NCBI GenBank assembly: GCA_038496675.1 | Contig: CM076662.1 | Span: 20,152,275-20,216,274 of the forward strand | Direction of reading: 5' to 3' | Length of the DNA: 64,000 nt | DNA from: Rachycentron canadum | Taxonomy: Eukaryota > Chordata > Actinopteri > Carangiformes > Rachycentridae | Shown: piece after piece, positions 27,401 to 39,674 of the stretch | Layout of the letters: every line of letters begins with the position of its first letter | How positions within the stretch are numbered: position 1 is the stretch's first letter | The notes under the pieces: model-generated | What the model saw: only the letters and a program-made list of their open reading frames with translations | Told to the model about the DNA's origin: nothing | Databases searched by the model: none | Program-made: the position numbers and the translations under genes

Positions 27401-30400
27401 AATGACATCAGAGGGGCCGACAGCAAAAAACTATCACAGCACTGAATCAGCCAAGTGACTCAAAATAAATCATGAGCACAGGGCATGAGATCTCTCCCCC
27501 GAGTTGCTCTTTGTCTGTTTTAGAGACACAGCAGTATGTGTTACATCCATCAAGACATTTTATATAGAGGGGGTTTTATTGAGGCAGATGGCCCTGAAGC
27601 AAAAGACAAGAAGAAAGTTTAACATTTATAATGTGTCACAATGAAACATCATCACCATGTTGATGTGCTTGTTTTGTAAGTTTTATAACTAGTGTATTTT
27701 CTGCGCACGCTGTCCGTGTTCTACCACTTTATTCTCACCGTGATACATTTTTTATTACAAGGTGATACTTCATCACTGTGTTGTTTTATCCCAAGACAAT
27801 ACCACTCCTTTACTGCCCGACAGTAAATGAGCTCAGCCGCTGCCTCTGAAACGGTGATATCCATTCTTGCTAAAGCGTTCATTTTTCTTAAACCTCTTTA
27901 CTTCGAGCTAAAAAAAATGGCTGCCAATGATGAAGGCAATTAATGGCGTCTAAAAGGAGCCGTAAGCAATGATGCAGTGACTTAATCTGCTTTCTATTGC
28001 AGCGGCTATATTGAATCTGTCAGTCTGCCTGGGTGCCACAATAGGCTATTGTTTAGGAGGGGGACATGAGAGATGACTTCTGCTGGGGCAACTGTCTCTT
28101 ATGCTCACACACACCTGAGTACACACATGACACACTGATTCAGTTATGTGCACATGTACACACACATGCAGCATGAAGACATTTTCATAATGAAATACAC
28201 ATGCAGTGATGTAAGCTACACACGAGCAAACAAGGATTTAAATCTGCACAAATGCAAACAGACACAAATAAGATCATTTCACAGTTAATGGGTGAAATTT
28301 CAATTATTTAGCTGCACAATGATTTATTTTTTTTTTTTTTGAATATTTGATATTGTGCAGTGGCTTTTAAATTAAAAACAAAAACAGCAGAATGTGCACA
28401 CAGAGACAAAGACATAGTCACACTTAGACTTCCTGTGTGCAATACCATGAAGTATGGCTCAGAAACCTCAGATAAGCAGAGAGAGACAGCCACTATACAT
28501 GCACACTCACACACAGCATGGATTCAGGCATGGACTCACACATAGGCATGAATACTCTAAAATAGGCCACTGAAAGATTAGATAAGCACCCAGAGACAGC
28601 CACTGCAAAAAGCCCATACCACACAAAAAAAAAACATACTACCAGACATACAATACATTCATGCCTCACAAATTCCAGACATGAATGCAAAATTCTGTGT
28701 GCAACAAAAGATGTCTTCTAAAAATTACACTGAAGCACAACTAATTCGCATTATTAGATACGTTATGCTGGAATAGATTACTTTTATTTTTAAATAAACA
28801 ATGTTTATGTTGAATATATCAGAAAAAGAAATGCTTATACTTATGTTTTTTATGGTTATGTTTAGACAACGATTACACGTAGCCTTACTTACCAACAGGT
28901 ATGGGTGTTTCTTCTCATGTCATGTTAAGTACATTTCACAGATGCTGCTTACTCTTTCACACTAGTATGGTTGTAGTGGGTCAACCCAGGGTTAACTGAG
29001 CCAGTTGATAACCAGCTGCTGTCTCAACCAGCTTTCTCTGGTTAGACATCAAAATACTCACTTGAAGGATGATACATTGACTTTTTCGATATCAACCGGA
29101 AACCACAATCTTTTCCGAACCTAAAATATCAAAAATGGCTGAAGTAAATGTAAGGAGTGAAAAGCGCACGTTAGTCCAACCATAACTCTGCACACCCTGG
29201 TGAGATTGTCAGTTGCATGAAAAAGGTCAGAGGCAAACCCTCCTGATCCTGCACCATATTTCAGGTGTTGTTAGACAGCCAGACAAGCTCTTCATTCGAA
29301 ACATACTAAGGCCTAACAACAACAGTGCTGTATAAGGAGGTCACTAAACCTGGATTACAAAAAGATTGTTATGATGCCTATTTCCCTCACATCTTATTCA
29401 GCTTGGCAAAATTGTGGCATAACATGTTTTGAGAGAGATGAGGGTCAAAATAAAAGGATTATTCCTTCAAAACTCAAGATAAAGGCGCACAAATAACCTC
29501 CCTCTCTTGGTCAGTGGTGTTCAGGAACCTAGAGGGCTTGTGGGTTAATGACTTCCCTGGCTGCTGCTGCTGGACAGAGAGATAGATGTGAATGAACTGA
29601 ATTGTGTCTGATAGAGTCGAGGGGGAGTTGCCATGTGTCCCGGTCGCTGTAAAGCCCTTTGCTCTCCATTCATCAGTGTGAACAGGACCAGATGAATTGC
29701 GGACACGCACAAGCCAAGAGCAGTTTCTGTTTCCTGTGTGTGCATGAGTGTTATATAATGTATACACACATGCAGATGCATGACACATGGAGGATGTAGA
29801 ACACTTTAACTTTATCAATTTTTCAAACTGAGATGAGGACTGTGTGGCAAGCATTTGTATATACTATGTGTATACGCAGGAATTTCATACATAAATGAAT
29901 TCCATAAAAAAAATGTGTGTGCAGAGGAAAATCTACACACATACTTAAAAACCATCCCTACTTTCAATCAGTCAAACAAACACATGCAAACACGCCTCTC
30001 AAACTACCATTTATTTTTATCAGCCACATTTCACAACAGTGTACTGAGTGGGACAATAACTTCAATAAGATCATCCATAACACTCCCTCTCTAATACAAA
30101 CACATCATCATCTCATATACAGGAAGTGTAGGATAGTTTGTACACCAAGTGTCAGTACTGTAGCTGTAAAATAGAAGACAACCATACTGCCCTTCAGTAA
30201 ACAAAGGCTGGTAAACAAATAGGCAAGAGAGGGTTATTACTACCCAACAGCACACATTCATACTTTATACCCACACAAACACACACAAAGATATAAAAGG
30301 CAGGAGCAGTATTCATTACTGTGCCACAATTAAAAGACAGCACAATGGAACATAAATGACTCTGCGCTCCAATAGCTTAATTGCTAATCTCTTCTTTTAG

Positions 30401-32001
30401 GACCGTGTTTATTTCATTAGCCTTGTTTGTGCCGATGCTATCTCCCCGTTAATTAACTTGTTTGGATTAAATGTCTACCCTTCATGCCAGGCAAGAAGCA
30501 ACAACAAATGCATGGACCACCATGAATACGACTGCACAAATGACTAAAAATTGTGGTTTGGAAGTTTGGACACATTCTGTTGCAGGTGGCTATAGTGTGT
30601 TTAGTATACATATGAGAGGATGGCAAAATATGAACCTTCTGTTTCTCAATACTGTGGAAAGATCACACTACTTTAAGAGCACACCCGCTGACTGGAACTT
30701 TTCCAAAAGCGCAATGCAGAATTTATTTTCTCTTACATTTCACTGTTTATTCTCCTGCCAGAGCATTTCTATTCTTTTCTTCCTTCTATGATTTCATTCA
30801 TGAATTTCAGGCCTTGCATCATTTACGATTTTTCCCCCCATACAGTCTCAGCTCATGTCATTTCCACATTTCAGATCTATTTGACCAGTAAATGTATTCT
30901 ATGAACCAGTTGGCTCTTGGATGCTGTCCTTTAAAGCGGAAATGCCTCACTTTCCTCAGGTTATGGGAGAGGGGTATTGAAATGTTTACACTTGACATCT
31001 TTACACTGCAACAAAAAGTGATACTGTATCCAAACATTGAAGTTCCCCAACCCTAACCATATCATATTCTTCATAAGTACTAACGTATATAATGATGATG
31101 ATCTTCATTTTCAGGAGTGCTCAGGTCATTTCTAGGGGCTCCCCTGTTATTTGAGCGCAGATGCTCAGGGAGCATGCCCAAAAAAAGCACACAGACTCTG
31201 TGATTGTCTATTGCACATGACCTGAAAGTGACCAAGATGAAAATCTGTTCTTACATTGTGATTTTAAGTGAAAATGCTGGTAGAGATGATTTGAAAGTCA
31301 TTTAAAAGTTTGCATGAACATGTCCATACGTTCCCAATGCATAATTTCAAAATCAGGAAAAGATCCATATCACCATTTTCAGCCTAATTGCTCAGTCCTA
31401 AGTGAAACGTAAAATGTGTTTACAGTCAGTGAACAAACCATGTACAGAGCAAAAGAATCCAAGAAACATGTCTTGCGGTTGATAGCAGAGCTGATTTAAA
31501 TCCAAGACTGTTGTTCATGGCTTTGTACCAAATTTTAAGACAAGTGCATGGAGCTGGCACTACCTGTTAGGAGCCACTGCTACGATCCTATAGGCATCAC
31601 AGTAACAGAAAGTAACACAACTTAGCATGCATGACGCACTGGAATTGCTCCATCCCAGGACATTTCATTTTCCCGGCATCTGGTTCCCCGGGTGGCCTGT
31701 TACATCAGATGAGATCTAAGATGTCTGGAAGCCTTCACTGGTCCCTATTTGTTTTAATCTGGTACTATGGTGTTAATCTATCACACGGTTACACTGCAGG
31801 AACGGCATTCCCTCATTGTGTCAGATTTTTGTTTAGTGAAACATGAACGTCTGGACTGCTTTATCTCTGCAGTGTGGGTTTGTGTCTCAAAGAGAAGCAG
31901 AAGAAAATGAATGTTTGAGAGAATGTATGCAGGAAAAGAACAAACAAAAGGCTGAGAGTCAGACAAGCAAAATGGTGGGTAGAGGTACAGCTCAATGGTG
32001 T
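21441..32001. other. non-coding intergenic stretch
   Basis: Over 10 kb without a supportable gene. Features are a T24 tract, GT-rich patches near 22420-22620 and CA-rich stretches near 28100-28560. The longest frame (29474-29854, minus, 126 codons) has unremarkable composition and no recognised domain. Confidence 0.6.
23763..23786. repeat. T24 tract
   Basis: A 24 bp homopolymer. It could be the poly(A) tail of a minus-strand retrocopy, but no retroelement body is recognisable next to it. Confidence 0.95.
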
Positions 32002-32275
32002 ATGCTTGCTAGTTTGTGCCATTGCACCTACCACCAAGAGTGATTTCTTTATCTCTTTTCTCAGTGTTTGGAAACTGGGAAAAGGTGGGGGAGAGAAAAA
32101 AGAGGGCATGTTTGAGAAACACAAACAGAGAAGCATGTTTGCTGGTTTGTGTAATTGTGCCGACCTGATTGGCGGCCAAAGAAAACAATTTCTTTATCTC
32201 ATTCTTCAGTACTGGGAAATAGGAAGTGGGGAGAGGAAAAAAGGGGGGATGTTAGATGGAGTAACAGAGGCGATG
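32002..32275 (+). repeat. two-copy tandem duplication, unit about 133-145 bp
   Basis: Copy 1 starts ATGCTTGCTAGTTTGTGCCA at 32002. Copy 2 starts ATGTTTGCTGGTTTGTGTAA at 32135. Each copy holds a pyrimidine tract ending in CAG (TTCTTTATCTCTTTTCTCAG and TTCTTTATCTCATTCTTCAG). Each then has TGGGAAA followed by a G/A-rich run. Copy 2 carries about 12 extra bases before its pyrimidine tract. A plus-strand frame is open across both copies, but its start is non-ATG and nothing supports a gene. Confidence 0.75.
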
Positions 32276-33579
32276 CTGGCTGAGGGTGAGAGAGACAGCA
32301 AGAGAATGAAAAGTAAGAGTGAAACAGTGTGTGTTTCTGGGTGTGTTTGTGAATGTACATGCACAAGGTGTACAGAGGAGCAGAATGATAAAGAGGCCGC
32401 AAAAGACAGCAATGAGAAAAAGAGAGGGTGCGATTAGAGAGAGAGAGAGAAAATAGTGGGCTCTGAACTATTGAACGCCATATCTGGCTGTGTACCCAGC
32501 CATCTGTACGCAGGGCTCTGAACCTATTTAAATTCAGGACGATTGCACTGTTTCTCAAATCCTTCAGAGCCGAATGTGTTTTGCATCCTGCCGAGAGACT
32601 CAGAAGAGTAACCCTGCGGCTGAAAGTACAAACAACAGCAGCACACAGAGGGCAGATCTCTTTGTCTGTTTAAAAAGGCAACATTAGCTACCTGGCAAGA
32701 CACTTGAGTTTCTTAGTTTGCGTGTCATTTTTTTTTACTTACATGACATATTTGGTGATAAGCACTTTACTGTCTAGGGTTTTTTCACATGATGCCCACA
32801 AGGTTGCATTTGTGGGCAGTCCTGTGACATCAGTCCATTAGATATGGACAAGGTACCGTGGCCTAATTATTGTTCAGTCAGCACCTCTGTGACAAAAACT
32901 TATTATAGACTTTACAAATGATTTGCTGCATGGCTCTATTAAATCCCCTAAGACGTGTGGGGCCCTGACAAACCACTGATACACGGTTGGCTGGTTGACT
33001 TTTAATAACTGTAAAAATGATACTTTGCACTTAGACTGCACTTCTACAACCTGTGACCAGTTCAAAGACAAGTAATTGTGAGTAGGCATTGCTTGACTAT
33101 AAAAAAAAAAAGGGTCACAAGGCAAAACCACTGTGCCTAATAAAATGGTAAGTCAGTAGCTTGTCTTAAGGGGCAAGAACAAAAATAAAAAAAGCATTTG
33201 CTTTTATGATGATCAGGACAAGGGTTGATTTTTTTTTTTTGCCCCAGGGTTCCACAACAAGGGCTCTTGATGTAACCAAACAGGTACTCCGGTAACCAGA
33301 GAGGTACTTGTATGAAGCAGAGGGCTACTTGGGGATATTTAGGTGCACCCAATCACTGGCCAAAATAAAACCAAATAAAATGGAGTGATGATGGAATGCA
33401 CTTTTGATTGTTTTTTTTTTTTTTTTGTCCAGATGAAATCCTGATGATGAGTCAAAAGAAAGGTGGACTCAACGAAACATTTCAGTCTTTGTTTGATCAC
33501 ACCCAGGTATGCTCATCTCACCTTTTTACACGTGATGCACTAAGGCACTGTAAGTCAAACTTACATACATCTATCCACC
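32276..33579. other. non-coding, purine-biased then unremarkable
   Basis: 32276-32450 is a GA-rich continuation of the tandem duplication, with GAGAGAGAGAGA near 32437. Long frames on both strands here reflect that bias. The remainder shows T-rich runs near 33230 and 33412 and no gene. Confidence 0.6.
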
Positions 33580-33930
33580 TAAATCCTCAAGATCCTGCAG
33601 ACAGACAGTTTTGTAAGGGCAGATAGGACACGATTTCTCCACCATGTTTTGTGTCTAGATGAGGATCTCCTCCTAGTTGTATGTGCCTGGAAAACTTCCA
33701 AAATGAAGAATCTTGGAGGATTCCTAATCAGATGCCCAAAACACCTCAAGCGACTCCTTTCAATGCAAAACAACAGCTCTATTCAAAGCCCCTAAACATC
33801 TGATTGAGCCCAGGTTGACCTGAGAAACTGCATCTTTGATTTTAGTCTTCCAGATATTACTCCCAACTCATGACCACACCACAGGCGAGGGTCAGAAACA
33901 TTCATTAACTTTGAGGGTTAACGTCTCTGT
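33580..33930 (-). mobile_element. LINE fragment, RT C-terminal tail
   Basis: The minus strand encodes CIERSRLRCFGHLIRNPPR followed by EVFQAHTTRRR and TWWRNRVLSAL. This is a clear decayed version of the R-W-FGHL-RMP and RPRTRWRDY tail found in a very common fish non-LTR retrotransposon. The nucleotide sequence upstream in element orientation (33770-33930, including CTCATGACCACACCACAGGC) also matches the usual neighbouring RT sequence. Frames are interrupted and no intact domain remains. Confidence 0.75.
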
Positions 33931-36900
33931 GATCAAAACACCTGTATCACTGTTGAAGCTGCATCAAAACCACCTGCCCCTAAAGATAAATACAGGTGTC
34001 AAATACATGCTTTTGTACAAAGACGTAGGCACCATACTGCTATGGCTGCGGTCTAAATGCCCAAAATCTAAACTGTATGCTGTATGTAACTGTATGTTGT
34101 AGTTTGTTATTTAAATATGTACAGGAGATTCTCCAATTTCAAGAATCCATAAACTCAAAACAATCACTCGCCAGCTCGGGATTCCACACAGCACTAAAAT
34201 CTGTGCATCTCATCAACACCTATTCCATCAACACTTGGTAGCTGACACTGAAAGGGCAGCTTCCAATTTCAGCCAGTGATAGATGGGCTGGTGGGACAGG
34301 GGGAGGGGCAATGAACTCCAATCAGAGGGCTCCTCTGGGACTGTTATCAATGGGCTACTTCCTGAAACATCTGCCACCCAGTTATCCATCATCGGCGACC
34401 ACAGAAGCCGTCAGAGGGAATGATGGGCTCAGCAGTGAGGACTAAGGCAGGAGGCGGACACGCAACTACACCTCATGAAGTTTTCATCACTGTATTTTGT
34501 CATTACATGATCAAAGTGATAGGGGGATGGGTTTGTGCGCTTTGACAAGTACAGTATTCTCCGCCTGTAATAAATCAATGATTTCCTCTGATGATAAGAC
34601 AGCGCTCTGATGGATTTCTTTGCAAGTGCCTCGGATATACTGTACAACCAGGTTTATCTGATCTATGTGGCGCATGGAGCTTGCTCCCGGGAAAGCAAAT
34701 GCCTCAATAAAGCTGAAATGTATTGTAGCTCCAGACAAAAATCTCATTTAAAATATGAAACATTAATTTCAAGAAATGCTGTGTTGTCATTTTACAGGAG
34801 AGGTGCCTCTAGGTGCATGTACAAGCAAGGAAATTCCCTGTAACCTCAGTCAATAAAGTGAAATCTAGCAGATACTAAAAAAATAGTAGTATATGTATAT
34901 CTTTTGATTCTTACTTTGGAGAAGTGTGAGACTAGTAGGATTGGACAAGAGAAAAGTTAATAAATTGAAAAGTATGAAACACATTTCTCTATTTTCATTA
35001 ACTAACTTTTGGATTAAACAAATACAGATGTTTTTTATGAGGCGTTTTCTATGCATTTAAAAAAAAAAAAAAACACAACACACATTATCCCTAAATGGTA
35101 TACCCTATTAGCACATTGTCTTCGCTCGTTGTGTGTGGAGTTCAGAGTGATATAGTCCATGGTGTTTAGTGCGATTACTCCAGATGCTGCCTGGCGTGTA
35201 ACTAATGAGTCGTGTTTCACCCCAGGTCAAGTCTGAGGCTTCTGCTGGGGCTTTGAAGCTTGTTTACCCTCCTGCCTGATGCCCATGAGGCCTCCCTGTT
35301 CCCCCCGCTCTGCTCCTCTCCCTGCATACCTGGCAGACAAATTAAATACCGCCGCCGAAAAAAAAAGGAAAAAAAAAAAAAGTCACAACAGCATCAAGTT
35401 GAGATGAGAGTTGAGAGTCAGCTTGTGAAGTCTGAAATGTCACAGGCTTGTTCCTCATCTACAGCTCTGCATTTTTATTTATTTACTTATTTTGATGTTT
35501 GCCCAAAATTAAACTCCCTATCTGTTCACTCAGAGTGACTTCCTCAGGATGATTAATGAGTAAAATGGAAACAGTAGTTAATTTCGTATTTATGCAAAGG
35601 AGACGCTGCTTCAAACGCCATGACCTCAGGAGTCATTTTGCAGGAACATCACAGTTTCACATGGAGCTGTTGGATGCACAAACACGCTAACAATCACTAT
35701 AATACCTGCTGCTTGCAATAGAATAGAAAATTTATACTGTATGTCATTTTCATCATCTTGGCTAAAACCGCATCTTTCATATCTGGACTCCTCTGAAAGA
35801 CTTCCAGTTTACTAAGAGCAGAGATGTTCATTATGTGGAAGAATGGCTGACAACTTCTCGTGCACGTATTTCTAGAACTACAAAATACTTGTTTACAGCA
35901 TGTTGAGTTTATTAAGTAAAATGACAAAAGAGGTTAAAAATGACACTGAGACAAACCTGCAGGAGAGTGCGGAAGTGTAAATGTACTAAAATGGTTCATG
36001 CACTGCTGGGGTTTAAGTTGCCAACTGTGTAGCTTTTGTTGCTTTTCTTCCTGCCCTGATTTCCCGTCAGCTCTCTGTCTGTCTGCCATCTAAGAAAAGG
36101 CCAAAAATGATAAAAAATAATGAGCATATCACGCCGTCTTAAATGTATCTTCAAAGACTGAATCAGGGAGATAATTTAAGTTGTTTTGGGAGATTATGTG
36201 TGGGAGCTGACACATTACTGGACAGACATCTTCTCAAAAAGCCCCACAATGGGGTTGTGAAACAAATTTAAGGGTTTGTGAGATTGCTACATGGACAAGA
36301 CAAGACATGATCACAAGTATGATTCCTCCAACCTTACAATGTTTGTTCCTCAGATTTTACTTTAATTTTTGCTTTTTAGTTTAATACTGTATTGTTTTAC
36401 TACACCTTAATGAAACACAAGAAAATAGATAAGTAAATATTCCTTAATAACACATATATTGTATTTAGAAGTTTTGCAAATAAAATAAAACAAGATAAAT
36501 AAGAAACAAATTTACCAATTTGACAACATATGTGTTATTAGCAAAAAACACTAAATAGATGAAACTCAACTCAAAAAAGCAATTACACAAAGTCATGCAG
36601 TCAAAAGAGAACTGAGTTTTTACAACTCACAGCTAAAATGGATGGATGAGAAATAAATAAACACCGTCTGCTCATTGTCTAGCACCCGACTGCACATCCA
36701 GTGAATTGAATTGGTGAATTAATTCCTTCAATTGCTCCTGTTCTATCCATTTGGATGTTTTCAGCTGCAGGGTATGACACTATAAACAGTACACAGATGA
36801 AACAAACAGTAACATCACCATTTATGAGTCAAATGCCTTCACATTAAAGGGTAAATAAAAACACGTTTTTATTTACATTATGTACATTAATGTACAAGAT

Positions 36901-38419
36901 TTTAGTCTTTGCTTAGATCCATTGTACAAAAATCAATACATCTGCAAGATCCACAACATGACTTGTCAACATCTATGAGCAATAAATGTTCATAATCTGG
37001 AAACTAATTCCAGAAACCTCAAACTTCTCAATGATTCCTATAAGTTGTCTTTGGTTTTTCCAAACACCGCCATTGAAGCCTGGCTGGACAGTGGCCAAAA
37101 AATGAATTTTTCGCCTCTGTGACCCTTATGCACTCAATGTCAGCAGCGGGGCAGTAATCCCTCCACACCTCTGCAATGGAAAAGCAAGATGGTCTCTTGG
37201 CACATTAGGGAGGCTACCTACTCCTATCCCACTCCCAACCCCCCAGGTTTATTACAAGTGGCTGGAAAAAGGCAATGTCTGAGACGGATAAAGGCAGGGC
37301 AAAGAGTCGGGCAGCTCAGAAACAGATGAAAATAAAAAGTCAAGGAGGATTTCAGGGGATTTGCAGCATCTAGCTCAAGGTTCACTGCCACAGTTGTGTG
37401 TGTGTGTGGGTGTGTGTATGTGTGAGAAAGAGCGAAATGTGTGAGGCATTCAGTCTTGACCTTGCCATACCGAATCCTATTTCCCTTTGGCTGTTGCCCG
37501 GCAACGTCACCTTGACAGCAAGAAATGGTCAGAGAGAGACGGAAAGAGGGATAAAAACAGAAAAGGGTCTCATACTGACTTGATACTTTCATATCACCCT
37601 TTGCTTCAAAGCCATATTGCTGCTTGTCCCTCCACAACTACAGATAACAGGGGTTTTATTTTTTCCTTTTTAGCCCGCATGGGACAGGTCAAAGGTCAGA
37701 GGGCAGCCAATAGGACATTTGGCCCCTGGAAAAGGGGGCTTAGCAGCTTTAATCTGTGAGAAGTTATGGTCTTCACTTGTATCTCACCCTGGGGAAGCAG
37801 CAGGGCAGTAGGTAGTCAAGATCAAAGTCATCCTGCAAGACAGTGGCACATATGGCCAAGGATGAGTCTGTACCCCCTCCTAGATAAACATGATGTAATA
37901 TCTGTGTGAACTTGCAGATGACCCCAAGGGGTCCAGCCTCTTCACCCTGGAGTCCGAGCACAATGGGCCCCGCCCCCCTCACCCTATCAGCTTTGATCAA
38001 AGGGGAAGGAAATGATTGAGTGGCTTGTAACTCCCACTGAAGCATTTAATAGAAAGAAGAGAAGGCTGACACCAGGGCAGGAAGATGGACACTGAGGCGA
38101 TGGATCCACAGGGACCATCTGTGATCTTGAGGGACTTGCATTGAAATAACTCTCATCTCTGTTTACAATGTAGGTATGAACTGTTAAATTCTAATAGCCT
38201 GTCAAGTAGCTAAATCACAAATAATGTAAATTACATGTTATTGCCTTTGCCAGTGGCATTATTTCTGTTGCAATGGCTTCTTCAGTTGAGTGTCTGTACA
38301 TAACTAGAACTGCTCCAACTCCATGGTCTTTACAGAAGTCAATGGCCGTCTGGCCCAGACAAGCCAACAGCCTCCTCATAACACATGCTCAGCCTGACAA
38401 TACATCATCTGCCATGAAG
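33931..38419. other. non-coding intergenic stretch
   Basis: No gene recognised. 37224-37637 (minus) is open for 137 codons but contains a translated CA/TG microsatellite (His/Thr run) and no domain. A-rich tracts lie near 35058-35073 and 35360-35380. Confidence 0.6.
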
Positions 38420-38491
38420 GCGTTGGTGGTGTAGTGGTGCGCATAGCTGCTTCCCAAGCAGTTGACCCGGGTTCGATTCCCGGCCAATGCA
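38420..38491 (+). tRNA. tRNA-Gly (anticodon CCC)
   Basis: This 72 nt sequence closely matches vertebrate tRNA-Gly. The acceptor stem GCGTTGG pairs with CCAATGC, with one G-T wobble at pair 3, and the discriminator is A. The A box TGGTGTAGTGG and B box GGTTCGATTCC match the Pol III consensus. The anticodon stem GCTGC/GCAGT encloses the loop TTCCCAA, giving anticodon CCC at 38453-38455. The T arm CCGGGTTCGATTCCCGG is perfect. No CCA is encoded, as expected in eukaryotes. The closest form known to me is tRNA-Gly(TCC), so the CCC may be a change within that isodecoder family. No TTTT terminator follows for over 100 nt, so it may be a poorly expressed copy or recent pseudogene. Confidence 0.75.
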
Positions 38492-38805
38492 TGATCGTAT
38501 TTAATATTAGCTCAGACTGTTGTTGAAAATAAGAATTGGGAGATTGTGTCTGACAGCCAATACATTTCTGAAGACGATTGTTTCATGTAAAGCCAATGGG
38601 TTTCAGATCCTGGGCCACAAAACTAGTAGATCACACAAGTTTTCCATCTCTGCAAAGGAGCATTCATCCATCGTCTATATACATATGGTCAAACCTTTTC
38701 AGGGAGACTGGGACAGATTAGAGTTAGGTATTGAAGCGATGTGTAGCAGAAAGGAAGAGAAACACTCTTGGGAGAACACTAGTGCATCATAGCTTCAGAA
38801 TCACA

Positions 38806-38868
38806 TTCCCTGACTGGGAATCAAACCCAGGCCTCAGCACTGAACTTTACCCACTAGACCACCAGGGA
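38806..38868 (-). pseudogene. tRNA-Glu-like pseudogene
   Basis: The minus strand starts TCCCTGGTGGTCTAGTGG and ends with a T arm, CTGGGTTTGATTCCCAG, then TCAGGGAA. These are the ends of tRNA-Glu. The length is 63 nt instead of 72: about nine bases of the anticodon arm are missing and no anticodon loop can be drawn. It lies 314 nt from the tRNA-Gly copy in opposite orientation. A tRNA-derived SINE head is the alternative, but no SINE body was recognised. Confidence 0.75.
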
Positions 38869-39654
38869 CAAGTCAGGCGTCTGGTTAACTCAGTCAAGGA
38901 CATTCACAGATCTGTTTGGCTGTGTGCCAAAGGTGGCCCTTTGGACGGGTCTGAGGTCTGTTGTGCTCTGGACCAAGTTTTCATTAAGGTATTTCTGTAT
39001 TTTGCTACTAAAGTAGACTTTCACTTCTGCATGCTGCAGGCCTTTGACAAGATGGGATCAGAAAATTGCTTTGGTTCATAGCAACCGAGAAAGACATATC
39101 TGTCTATATTATATCCATAACCTTAGCATTTGTGAATAGATGGGCACTGGCTTTTTATTTTGATAGCAAGTAAATGGACAGAAACATCTAATGCATGTCA
39201 AACAGCCTTGTCCCAAAACATGATAAAGTGGAGTTTGCTGTGAGGATGTGAACAGAAATGAACATGTTTCATTCAGTCTCTGCAGTGAACATGAACAATG
39301 AGTTCTTCAGATGTTCAGAAGATGTGGCGCTTGTAGTACAATAGAGACAACATATCAAAATTGCATTTATATGTTTACATCTAGTTAAAGTTTGTTTAGG
39401 TTCTTTAGGACATATAGAAATGAATCTTGAAATGAATCTAGATGGTTTCAGTTAGGATATGATTTGGCTTCAATGTTTGTAATCTCTTTTGTATTATTGC
39501 GTAAAATAAATGCAGATGTACTATCCAGTTTCACATGAGAGCTGTGACAATGACAACAGGTTACAACATTTTAGACGTTAGTAGTCCTTGCATGACTGTT
39601 TTGGTTGCCTGGCATTCCTGATGCAAACCTGAGGGAAAAAGTCAAAGCAAATTC

Positions 39655-39674
39655 TTTTTTTTTTTTTTTTTTTT
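39655..39674. repeat. T20 tract
   Basis: A 20 bp homopolymer with no recognisable element attached. Confidence 0.95.

Noticed and set aside
32199..32558. 119-codon minus-strand frame
   Set aside because: Ser/Leu/His-rich translation of a GA-biased stretch that includes a GAGAGA repeat; no domain.
37224..37637. 137-codon minus-strand frame
   Set aside because: Includes a translated TG/CA repeat giving His/Thr runs; the rest has no identifiable feature.
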